From the NCBI RefSeq assembly GCF_042643355.1, contig NZ_JBHRSS010000008.1, forward strand, positions 124,001 through 188,000: a stretch of 64,000 nucleotides of DNA, in the 5' to 3' direction. Position 1 is the stretch's first letter. Every line of letters starts with the position of its first letter. The stretch comes from Salinisphaera aquimarina. GTDB lineage: Bacteria; Pseudomonadota; Gammaproteobacteria; Nevskiales; Salinisphaeraceae. The position numbers and the translations under genes are program-made. This document shows positions 17,071 to 24,990 of the stretch, in pieces. The notes beneath the pieces were generated by a model, which searched no databases, was not told where the DNA came from, and was given only the letters and a program-made list of their open reading frames with translations.

Positions 17071-18121
17071 CGGCGGCGAACATATCCTCGCGTGTCGTGA
17101 CCGGGGTGGCCGGCTGCGGCAGCCCGTAGTGACGATAGGTGGCGTTGGTGGCCACGCGGCCGCGCGGTGTGCGCATCATGAAGCCCTGCTGGATGAGATA
17201 GGGCTCGATGACGTCCTCGATCGTCTCGCGCGCCTCACCGATAGCCGCGGCCAGACTTTCGACGCCGACCGGGCCGCCGTCGAATTTTTCCACCAGGGCT
17301 CCGAGCAGCTTGCGGTCCATGATGTCGAAGCCGTTGTCGTCGACCTTGAGCATGTCCATGGCGCGGGCGGCGACGTCTTCGTGGATGCGCCCGTCGGCCT
17401 TGACCTCGGCGAAATCCCGCACCCGTCGCAGCAGCCGGTTGGCCACTCGCGGCGTGCCGCGGGCGCGGCGCGCGATTTCACCGGCGCCGCTGGCATCGAT
17501 GAATACCCCGAGAATACGCGCCGAACGTTCGACGATGTCGGTCAATTCCGCGCGGCTGTAGAACTCGAGCCGCTGGACGATGCCGAAACGATCCCGCAGC
17601 GGCGAAGTCAACGCGCCGGCGCGCGTGGTGGCACCGACCAGCGTGAACGGCGGCAGATCGAGCTTGATCGAGCGCGCCGCCGGGCCCTCGCCGATGACGA
17701 TATCGATCTGATAATCCTCGAGCGCCGGATACAGCACTTCCTCGACAACCGGCGACAGCCGGTGAATCTCGTCGATGAACAGCACGTCGTTGGCTTCGAG
17801 ATTGGTCAGCAGCGCGGCCAGATCGCCCGGGCGCTCGAGCACAGGGCCCGATGTCTGGCGAAAACCCACCTGCATTTCATTGGCGATGACATGGGCTAGC
17901 GTGGTCTTTCCCAGCCCCGGCGGCCCGAAGATGAGCACGTGATCCAGCGCCTCGCCGCGCGCCCGTGCCGCGGAGACGAAAATCTCCATCTGCTCGCAGA
18001 CGCTGGCCTGGCCGATGTATTCCGCCAAGCCGGTCGGGCGCAGGGCGCGATCGATGCGGACATCGTCGCCCTGCTCGGCGCCGCCGACGAGGGCACGGGT
18101 ATCGTCCGAATCCATAGTCAA
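17063..18121 (-). CDS. ruvB: Holliday junction branch-migration helicase RuvB
   Basis: A 352-residue AAA+ motor of the RuvAB complex. Walker A GPPGLGKTTLAHVIA, Walker B LFIDEIHRLS, sensor ATTRAGALTSPLRDRFGI and the C-terminal winged helix (GFMMRTPRGRVATNATYRHY) are all present. It has a slightly acidic N-terminal extension. It overlaps ruvA by 4 bp. Confidence 0.97.
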   Translation of the reverse strand: MTMDSDDTRALVGGAEQGDDVRIDRALRPTGLAEYIGQASVCEQMEIFVSAARARGEALDHVLIFGPPGLGKTTLAHVIANEMQVGFRQTSGPVLERPGDLAALLTNLEANDVLFIDEIHRLSPVVEEVLYPALEDYQIDIVIGEGPAARSIKLDLPPFTLVGATTRAGALTSPLRDRFGIVQRLEFYSRAELTDIVERSARILGVFIDASGAGEIARRARGTPRVANRLLRRVRDFAEVKADGRIHEDVAARAMDMLKVDDNGFDIMDRKLLGALVEKFDGGPVGVESLAAAIGEARETIEDVIEPYLIQQGFMMRTPRGRVATNATYRHYGLPQPATPVTTREDMFAADD

Positions 18122-18753
18122 CGCACGGCCCGCTTGAGCGCTTCACGGATCAACGCTTCGCTGTCGAGCGTGTCGGTGTCGAGCCCGTTCATGAGTTTTT
18201 CCGCCTCGACGGGTTTGTATCCGAGTGCGACCAGCGCCTGACGGGCATCCTGGCGTGCACCGCCGCTGGCGCTGCTATCGGCGTCGGTACCGGCCGGCGT
18301 GAGCGCGGGCGCCAGCGTGGAGCCCGACAGCTTGTCGCGCATTTCCACGATCAGGCGGGCCGCCGTCTTCTTGCCGACGCCGGGCAGCCCGGTCAGGCGG
18401 GCGGCGTCGTCGGCTTCGATGGTGGCCACGAAATCGGCGACGCTCATGCCGGATAGCACGGTCAGCGCCAGCTTGGCGCCCACCCCGGAAACCTTGATCA
18501 GCTCCCGGAACAGGCGACGTTCATCGCTGGTGGCGAATCCGTACAGCAGAATCGCATCGTCGCGCACGACCATCTGCGTGAGCAGCGTCGTCTCGACCTG
18601 ATTGCCGCCCGGGCCCGCAGTCTGGCCCGCGCTTTGGCCGAGCGCAAAGAACGTGGAGATCGGCGCTTCCAGTTCATACCCCACGCCACCGACGTCGATG
18701 ACCAGCCGCGGTGGCTGCTTCTCGACGATCCTGCCGCGCAGCTGACCGATCAT
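18118..18753 (-). CDS. ruvA: Holliday junction-binding protein RuvA
   Basis: A 211-residue tetrameric junction-binding subunit. The OB-fold starts at MIGQLRGRIVEKQPPRLVID. Two helix-hairpin-helix motifs follow (LIKVSGVGAKLALTVLSGM and LTGLPGVGKKTAARLIVEM). A disordered linker and the C-terminal RuvB-binding domain (RQDARQALVALGYKPVEAEK) complete it. ATG 18753 overlaps the ruvC stop by 4 bp. Confidence 0.97.
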   Translation of the reverse strand: MIGQLRGRIVEKQPPRLVIDVGGVGYELEAPISTFFALGQSAGQTAGPGGNQVETTLLTQMVVRDDAILLYGFATSDERRLFRELIKVSGVGAKLALTVLSGMSVADFVATIEADDAARLTGLPGVGKKTAARLIVEMRDKLSGSTLAPALTPAGTDADSSASGGARQDARQALVALGYKPVEAEKLMNGLDTDTLDSEALIREALKRAVR

Positions 18754-19259
18754 CTTCGCCCCGTCGTCGATACGGCGACGCGCATACGCGCGGCCGTGCG
18801 TGAATGATGGTGATGACAGACCGCGACGCCGGCGGCATCCGCGGCATCGGCCTGCAATGTCCCGGTCACGCCGAGCAATATGCGCACCATGTGCTGAATC
18901 TGGACCTTGTCGGCGTGGCCGCGCCCCACGATCGCCTGCTTGATCTGGGTCGGCGTGTATTCGCTGACCGGAATATGCCGGGCGGCCGCGGCGCATATGG
19001 CCGCACCGCGCGCCTGACCGAGCTTGAGCGCACTGGCGGCGTTGCGTGACACGAATACGTTCTCGATCGCCATCTCATCGGGCTGGTAGGTGCGGATGAC
19101 CTCGGACAGACCTTCGAAGATCAGGCCGAGTCGCGCGGGAAAATCGATACGCGGCAGACGAATGCAGTCGATCACGCACGCCGCCGGCGTGGCGCCGCCT
19201 TCGATCACGGCGAAGCCGGTAATGGTGGAGCCGGGATCGATACCCAGAATACGCGGCAT
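18750..19259 (-). CDS. ruvC: Crossover junction endodeoxyribonuclease RuvC
   Basis: A 169-residue Holliday-junction resolvase. LGIDPGSTITGFAV carries the first catalytic Asp and MAIENVFVSRNAASALKLGQ the Glu. The C-terminal DAADAAGVAVCHHH contains the last acidic pair. It is the first of the ruvCAB genes and starts 9 bp after yebC. Confidence 0.96.
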   Translation of the reverse strand: MPRILGIDPGSTITGFAVIEGGATPAACVIDCIRLPRIDFPARLGLIFEGLSEVIRTYQPDEMAIENVFVSRNAASALKLGQARGAAICAAAARHIPVSEYTPTQIKQAIVGRGHADKVQIQHMVRILLGVTGTLQADAADAAGVAVCHHHHSRTAARMRVAVSTTGRR

Positions 19260-19268
19260 TCAGGCCTC

Positions 19269-20018
19269 TCAGGCCGGCGCGCCAGACAGCGTCGCCTCGT
19301 CCAGTTCGGCGTTGCTGTATACATTCTGTACGTCGTCGAGATCTTCCAGCGCCTCGATCAGCTTGAGGCAGCTTTCGGCCTCCTCGCCCTGCAGATCGAC
19401 GGTCGTGGCCGGGCGCATGGTGACGTCCGAGGCGGCGGGCTCGAAGCCGGCCTGTTCCACCGCGGCCTTGACGATCGAATAGTCGTCCGGCGCGCTGAGC
19501 ACGTCGAACGAACCATCTTCGTATTCCACCAGATCCTCGGCGCCGGCTTCCAGGGCTGGCGCGAGCACGTCCTCGTCGTCGGTATCGGGGCCGAAAGTGA
19601 GCACGCCCTTGCGTTCGAACAGATAAGCCACCGAGCCGTCGGCGCCGAGATTGCCGCCGTTGCGATTGAAGGTATAGCGCACCTCCGACACGGTCCGGTT
19701 CTTATTGTCGGTCATGCAGTCGACCATGATCGCCACGCCGTTGGGGCCATAGCCCTCGTAGCGGATCTCTTCATAGTTCTCGCCCTGACCATCACCGGTG
19801 CCGCGCTTGACCGCGCGCTCGATGTTGTCCTTGGGCATGTTGGCGGCCAGCGCCTTGTCCCAGGCCAGACGCAGGCGCGGATTGTCGCTCGGATCGCCGC
19901 CGCCCATGCGGGCAGCGACGGTGATCTCGCGGATGATCTTGGTGAAGACCTTACCGCGCTTCTTGTCCTGGGCATTCTTGCGGTGCTGGATATTCGCCCA
20001 TTTACTGTGACCTGCCAT
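19269..20018 (-). CDS. yebC: YebC/PmpR-family protein
   Basis: A 249-residue protein of the YebC family (transcriptional regulator or translation factor that eases poly-Pro stalling). MAGHSKWANIQHRKNAQDKK is the invariant N-terminus. GGGDPSDNPRLRLAWDKALA and NMPKDNIERAVKRG follow. ATG 20018 is the conserved start, and a longer frame upstream is not homologous. It leads the ruvCAB operon. Confidence 0.95.
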   Translation of the reverse strand: MAGHSKWANIQHRKNAQDKKRGKVFTKIIREITVAARMGGGDPSDNPRLRLAWDKALAANMPKDNIERAVKRGTGDGQGENYEEIRYEGYGPNGVAIMVDCMTDNKNRTVSEVRYTFNRNGGNLGADGSVAYLFERKGVLTFGPDTDDEDVLAPALEAGAEDLVEYEDGSFDVLSAPDDYSIVKAAVEQAGFEPAASDVTMRPATTVDLQGEEAESCLKLIEALEDLDDVQNVYSNAELDEATLSGAPA

Positions 20019-20061
20019 GACGCCTCGTGATTGCGCTGCAAACCTATACGCGATTCTAACA

Positions 20062-20080
20062 GCCGGGAGAAGATCCCGGC
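20062..20080 (-). terminator. Hairpin between kup and yebC
   Basis: GCCGGGA (20062-20068) and TCCCGGC (20074-20080) form a 7-bp GC-rich stem with a 5-nt loop. It sits downstream of kup and about 45 bp upstream of the yebC start. There is no good U tract. TAGAAT about 10 bp beyond it on the minus strand could be a yebC -10 box. Confidence 0.4.
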
Positions 20081-20118
20081 GCGACCGACCCGAATCGACC
20101 GCGCCGAGCCGCCGGAAC

Positions 20119-22116
20119 TCAGATCTCGATCTGGATCCCCAGCTCGACCACGCGCTCCGGCGGGATTCGGTAATACGACGTCGCCTTGGTCGCGTTGAGG
20201 GCCATGAACGCAAACATGTGCTCACGCCAGACCATCATGCCCGGTACTTCGCTGGTCGGAATGAGTGACTCACGCCCGACATAGAACGTGGTCTGCTCGA
20301 TATCCACATCGAGCCCGAATTCACTCGCAAATCGCAGGGCCACCGGAACGCTGTTGGCCTGCATGAAACCGTAATAGAGCTGTACCCGGTGGAAACCGCT
20401 ACCCATGTCCTCGATCTTGAGCCGATCCGCGGCCGGCACGCGCGGCATGTCCATCGTATGCACGGTCAGCAGGATGACCTGTTGATGCAATACCCGGTTG
20501 TGGCGCAGGTGATGCAACAGCATGGGCGGGGTCTTGGTGCCCGCGTCGGTCATGAATACCGCCGTGCCCTCGATACGCTGGGCCTTTGCATCCTGCGAGG
20601 CGATGAATTCGTCGAGCGGCTCGGTATCGCCCTTGAGCTGGCGCCCGACCAGCTCGCGCCCGCGCCGCCATGTGGCCATGATGAAGAACATCCCGGCCGC
20701 CACGACCAGCGGATACCAGCCGCCATCCGGAATCTTGAACAGATTGGCGCCGAGAAACGCCAGATCCACAACCAGCAGCAGTACCGCGATCAGGCCGGCG
20801 ATACGCGGGAACCAGTCCCAGCGATAGGCCACGAAGAACGCCAGGATCGTCGTGATCACCATATCCATCGACACGGCCACACCGTAGGCGGCGGCCAGAT
20901 TGCTCGAGCTCTTGAACCCGAGCACCAGGCCGATGGTGGCGGCCATCAATATCCAGTTGATGAAGGGGATATAGATCTGGCCGTAGGACTCATGCGATGT
21001 CTGCACGATATTCAGACGCGGCAGCTGCCCCAGTTGCACGGCCTGTCGGGTAAGCGAGAACACGCCGGAAATAACGGCCTGCGACGCGATCACAGTCGCC
21101 AGCGTGGCCAGACCGACCACCGGATACAGCGCCCAGTCCGGGGCCATCTGATAGAACGGCTGCCGAACATCGGGATTGGCGAGCATGATCGCGCCCTGCC
21201 CGAAATAGTTGAGCACCAGCGCCGGCAGCACGAGAATGAACCAGGCCATGCGGATCGGCGCGATGCCGAAATGCCCCATATCGGCATACAGCGCTTCGCC
21301 GCCGGTCACCACCAGAAACACCGTGCCCAGCACCAGAAAACCCATCAGCCCGTTGGCCTGAAAGAAATAGACGGCGTGGATAGGGTTCAGCGCGCCGAAA
21401 ATCGCCGGGTGCTGGATGATGCCGCCGATGCCCAGCAGCGCGAGCACCGAAAACCACACCAGCATCACCGGTCCGAACAGCGACCCGACCGCGGCCGTGC
21501 CGCGCCTCTGGATCGAGAACAACCCGATCAGGATCGCGATCGTGATCGGAATGACATACGGCTTGAATGCCGGTGTCGCCACTTCCAGGCCCTCGATCGC
21601 ACTGAGCACCGAGATGGCCGGCGTGATCGTGCCGTCCCCGTAGAGCAGCGCGGCGCCAAACAGGCCCAGCAGCATCAGGATATAGCGCCGGCTGGTCTTT
21701 TCTGTCTTCCACGGATTGAGCAGCGCCACCAGCGCGATGATGCCGCCCTCGCCGTTGTTGCTGGCGCGCATCACCACCGACAGATACTTGATCGAGATCA
21801 CGATGATCAACGACCAGAACAGCAGCGACAGCACGCCGAAGATGTTCGCCGGTATGACGGCTATACCGTCATGGGCAAAAAACGCCTCGCGCAGTGCATA
21901 GATCGGGCTCGTGCCGATATCGCCGTAGACGATGCCCAGCGCGGCCAGACACAAGAACGGCAAGGATTGACCCTTGCCGTTCTCTTCCGATTCGGACTCG
22001 TTTTCGGTCTGGCTTTTACGGTCGGCGTCCTTTCCGGACTTGCCGTCGCCGTTCCTTGCTTCGACGCCGTTCTTGCTGCCTTTGGCCAGTGAGCGATCTT
22101 CCTCCTCGGCTGCCAC
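20119..22116 (-). CDS. kup: Low-affinity K+ uptake permease Kup
   Basis: A 665-residue KUP/HAK potassium-proton symporter with about 12 TM helices. The signature GIVYGDIGTSPIYALREAFF marks the first TM, and GDGTITPAISVLSAIEGLEV is the second conserved block. The C-terminal soluble domain extends to GIQIEI. The N-terminus has about 50 hydrophilic, Lys/Glu/Asp/Ser-rich residues before the first TM, longer than in E. coli Kup. It starts 6 bp after the lpdA stop, so it may be co-transcribed with the TCA genes. Confidence 0.95.
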   Translation of the reverse strand: MAAEEEDRSLAKGSKNGVEARNGDGKSGKDADRKSQTENESESEENGKGQSLPFLCLAALGIVYGDIGTSPIYALREAFFAHDGIAVIPANIFGVLSLLFWSLIIVISIKYLSVVMRASNNGEGGIIALVALLNPWKTEKTSRRYILMLLGLFGAALLYGDGTITPAISVLSAIEGLEVATPAFKPYVIPITIAILIGLFSIQRRGTAAVGSLFGPVMLVWFSVLALLGIGGIIQHPAIFGALNPIHAVYFFQANGLMGFLVLGTVFLVVTGGEALYADMGHFGIAPIRMAWFILVLPALVLNYFGQGAIMLANPDVRQPFYQMAPDWALYPVVGLATLATVIASQAVISGVFSLTRQAVQLGQLPRLNIVQTSHESYGQIYIPFINWILMAATIGLVLGFKSSSNLAAAYGVAVSMDMVITTILAFFVAYRWDWFPRIAGLIAVLLLVVDLAFLGANLFKIPDGGWYPLVVAAGMFFIMATWRRGRELVGRQLKGDTEPLDEFIASQDAKAQRIEGTAVFMTDAGTKTPPMLLHHLRHNRVLHQQVILLTVHTMDMPRVPAADRLKIEDMGSGFHRVQLYYGFMQANSVPVALRFASEFGLDVDIEQTTFYVGRESLIPTSEVPGMMVWREHMFAFMALNATKATSYYRIPPERVVELGIQIEI

Positions 22117-22122
22117 CGCCGA

Positions 22123-23559
22123 CTACTTCTTGCGCTTGGGCGGGAAGTGAATCGGCCGGCCGTCCACCGCCAGTGCGGCTTCGTGGACGGTTTCACCCAG
22201 CGTCGGATGGCCGTGGATGATGCGCGCAATATCCTCGCTGGACGCCTTGTACTCCATCGCCACGACCATTTCCTGGACCAGCTCGGATACATACGGTCCG
22301 ATCATGTGCACGCCGAGAATCTCGTCGGTCTTGGCATCGGCGATCATCTTGATGAAGCCGGTCTGCTGACCCAGCGCCTTGGCGCGCCCGTTGGCGGCGA
22401 ACGGAATCTGGCCGACCCGATATTCGGTGCCCGCCGACTTGACCTGCGCTTCGCTCTTGCCGACCCATGCGATTTCCGGCGCGGTATAGACCACCGAGGG
22501 AATCACGTCATAGTTGAGATGCGGCTTCTGGCCGGCGAGGATTTCGGCGACCGCCACACCCTCTTCCATGCCCTTGTGCGCCAGCATCGGGTTGCCGACC
22601 ACGTCGCCTACGGCGTAGACGCCCGGCAGACTGGTACGGAAGTTGTCGTTGACGTCGATGAAGCCCTTGTCGTCCAGTTCCACGCGCGCGCCCTTGGCGC
22701 ACAGATCCTTGGTGTGCGGACGGCGGCCGACCGCAACGATCAGGCGGTCGAAGGTGACGCTCTTGCTGTCATCGCCCTGGGTGTATTCGACCTTGACCGA
22801 TTTCTTGTTCACGGTCGTGCCGGTCACGCGCGCGCCAAGCTGGATATCCAGGCCCTGTTTCTTGAACGATTTCAGGCCTTCGGCCGCGACCTGGCGGTCG
22901 GCGATCGGCATGAACTCGTCCACGGCCTCCAGCAGCGTAACTTCGCTGCCCAGGCGCGACCAGACGCTGCCGAGTTCCACGCCGATATAACCCGCGCCGA
23001 TCACGCCCAGCTTCTTGGGCACCGCGTCGAACTCGAGTGCGCCCCAGGAATCGACGATCAACTCGCCGTCGAACTTGGCAATATCCAACTCGACCGGCTC
23101 GGAGCCCGCCGCGATCACGATATTCTCGGCCTTGAATGTCTCTTCCTTGCCGTCGTGCCCGGTGAACAGGACTTCACCAGAGTCCACGACCTGCCCGCTG
23201 CCGGCGAACGAGGTCACGCCGTTGGCCTTGAACAGGCTGCCGATGCCGCCGGTAAGCTGCGACACGACACCGGTCTTGCGCTTCTGCATGGTGGCCAGAT
23301 CGAGTTCGACCTGGCCCACATTCAAACCGTGATCGGCGAATTCATGCTGGGCCCGATGATAGAGCTCGCTCGATTCGAGCAGCGCCTTGGACGGGATACA
23401 ACCGGCATTCAGGCAGGTGCCGCCGAGCGACGGCTTGTCGTTCAGATCCAGCCATTTGTCTATGCATGCGACCTTCATGCCCAGCTGTGCGGCACGGATG
23501 GCGGCCACATATCCGGCAGGGCCGGCACCGATGACGACGACGTCGAATTCCTTGCTCAT
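22123..23559 (-). CDS. lpdA: Dihydrolipoyl dehydrogenase (E3)
   Basis: A 478-residue flavoprotein that reoxidises dihydrolipoyl groups of 2-oxoacid dehydrogenases. FAD motif VVVIGAGPAGYVAAIRAAQL, redox disulfide GGTCLNAGCIPSKALL, NAD motif LGVIGAGYIGVELGSVWSRL and the C-terminal active-site His-Glu (HGHPTLGETVHEA) are present. It follows sucB after a 77-bp gap that holds a strong hairpin. Confidence 0.96.
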   Translation of the reverse strand: MSKEFDVVVIGAGPAGYVAAIRAAQLGMKVACIDKWLDLNDKPSLGGTCLNAGCIPSKALLESSELYHRAQHEFADHGLNVGQVELDLATMQKRKTGVVSQLTGGIGSLFKANGVTSFAGSGQVVDSGEVLFTGHDGKEETFKAENIVIAAGSEPVELDIAKFDGELIVDSWGALEFDAVPKKLGVIGAGYIGVELGSVWSRLGSEVTLLEAVDEFMPIADRQVAAEGLKSFKKQGLDIQLGARVTGTTVNKKSVKVEYTQGDDSKSVTFDRLIVAVGRRPHTKDLCAKGARVELDDKGFIDVNDNFRTSLPGVYAVGDVVGNPMLAHKGMEEGVAVAEILAGQKPHLNYDVIPSVVYTAPEIAWVGKSEAQVKSAGTEYRVGQIPFAANGRAKALGQQTGFIKMIADAKTDEILGVHMIGPYVSELVQEMVVAMEYKASSEDIARIIHGHPTLGETVHEAALAVDGRPIHFPPKRKK

Positions 23560-23598
23560 GCTTTTCCTTGCAATAACGTTGGGCAGTCAGGCTGCGTC

Positions 23599-23626
23599 GG
23601 CCCGGACACCGCGCGGTGTCCGGGCC
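23599..23626 (-). terminator. Perfect 28-bp palindromic hairpin between sucB and lpdA
   Basis: GGCCCGGACACCGC (23599-23612) is followed directly by its exact reverse complement (23613-23626). The RNA would form a very stable, almost loopless stem right after the sucB stop. No U tract follows, so it more likely stabilises the upstream mRNA or sets expression ratios than terminates fully. Confidence 0.6.
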
Positions 23627-23636
23627 TGAAAACCGG

Positions 23637-24944
23637 TTAGACCTGCAGCAGCAGGCGCGCCGGGTCTTCGAGCAGTTCCTTGATCGTGCGCAGGAACAAC
23701 ACCGCGTCGCGGCCGTCGACCAGGCGGTGGTCATACGACAGCGCCAATTGCATCATCGGCCGGATCACGATCTCGCCGTCGACGACCACCGGTTTGTCGT
23801 TGGTCGCGTGCATGCCGAGAATCGCCGCCTGCGGCGGGTTGATGATCGGCGTCGACAGCAGCGAACCGAACACGCCACCGTTGGTGATCGTGAAGGTACC
23901 GCCGCTCATCTCGTCCATAGTGACCTTGCCGTCCTGGGCGCGCTTGCCGAGATCGCGAATCGTGGATTCGATCTGGGCATAGGACTGCTGGTCGGCGTCG
24001 CGCAGTATCGGCACGAGCAGCCCGCGCGGCGAGGACACGGCCACGCCGATGTCATAGAAACCGTGATAGACGATATCGCCTTCGTCGATCGAGGCATTGA
24101 CGATGGGGAAGCGCTTGAGCGCTTCGACCGCGGCCTTGACGAAGAAAGACATGAAGCCGAGACGGACCTCGTGGTCCTTCTCGAACTTGTCCTTGTACTG
24201 CTTGCGAATATTCATGACCTGCAGCATGTCGACCTCGTTGAAGGTCGTCAGCATGGCCGTGTTCTGGCTTGCGTCCAGCAGACGCTCGGCGATCCGCTGG
24301 CGGATGCGCGTCATGGGTACGCGCTGCTCGGTACGCTCGTCGGGCACATCGCCCAGGGCCTGGCGATCCGCCTTTTCCGATACCGCCTGTTCCTCGCGGT
24401 CGCTGCGTGCGTCCGGCTTGCTCTCGGCCGGCTTGTCCGCCGGTTTGGCGTCTGCCTTGGCTTCGATGGCTTTCTGTACATCGGCCTTGGTGATCCGGCC
24501 GTCCTTGCCCGAACCCTTGACGTCGCGCGCGGCCACGTCGTTCTCGTCCATCAGCTTCTTGGCGGCCGGGCTTGGGATCGCCTCGTCGTCGCCGGCCTCG
24601 CCATCGTCGGATGCGTCATCCTGAGCCTTGGCATCGGATTCGGATTTGTCGGACTTGTCGTCCTTCTCGGTCTTGCCGTCGTCGGAATCGCCCGAGTCGG
24701 CGCCTTCGCCTTCCTCGAGGATCGCCAGCACATCGCCGGCCTTGACCGTCGCCCCGGCCTCGACCTTGATCTCGGCGAGCACGCCGTTGGCCACGGCCGG
24801 CACCTCGAGCACCACCTTGTCGGTTTCCAGATCGATCAGATTATCGTCGCGTGTCACGCGATCGCCCTTGCTCTTCTGCCATTCGCCGACGGTGGCCTCT
24901 GAGACCGATTCCGGGAGTTCCGGGACTTTGACTTCTGTCGCCAT
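23637..24944 (-). CDS. sucB: Dihydrolipoyllysine succinyltransferase (2-OGDH E2)
   Basis: A 435-residue E2 core of 2-oxoglutarate dehydrogenase. The N-terminal lipoyl domain has Lys43 in DLETDKVVLEVPA. An acidic Asp/Ser/Lys-rich linker follows (residues about 80-120), then an E3-binding domain (AAKKLMDENDVAARDVKGSG) and a second Ala/Lys linker. The catalytic domain ends with SYDHRLVDGRDAVLFL (active-site His). It follows sucA on the same strand. Confidence 0.96.
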   Translation of the reverse strand: MATEVKVPELPESVSEATVGEWQKSKGDRVTRDDNLIDLETDKVVLEVPAVANGVLAEIKVEAGATVKAGDVLAILEEGEGADSGDSDDGKTEKDDKSDKSESDAKAQDDASDDGEAGDDEAIPSPAAKKLMDENDVAARDVKGSGKDGRITKADVQKAIEAKADAKPADKPAESKPDARSDREEQAVSEKADRQALGDVPDERTEQRVPMTRIRQRIAERLLDASQNTAMLTTFNEVDMLQVMNIRKQYKDKFEKDHEVRLGFMSFFVKAAVEALKRFPIVNASIDEGDIVYHGFYDIGVAVSSPRGLLVPILRDADQQSYAQIESTIRDLGKRAQDGKVTMDEMSGGTFTITNGGVFGSLLSTPIINPPQAAILGMHATNDKPVVVDGEIVIRPMMQLALSYDHRLVDGRDAVLFLRTIKELLEDPARLLLQV

Positions 24945-24990
24945 TGCTTGTCGTTCCTAACTTGTTCGAATCGTGGAGTATGCGATCGCG

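Noticed and set aside
20389..23640. Open frames of about 500 codons on the plus strand opposite kup and lpdA
   Set aside because: Antisense shadows of GC-rich genes. The minus-strand proteins have complete family motifs over the same bases.
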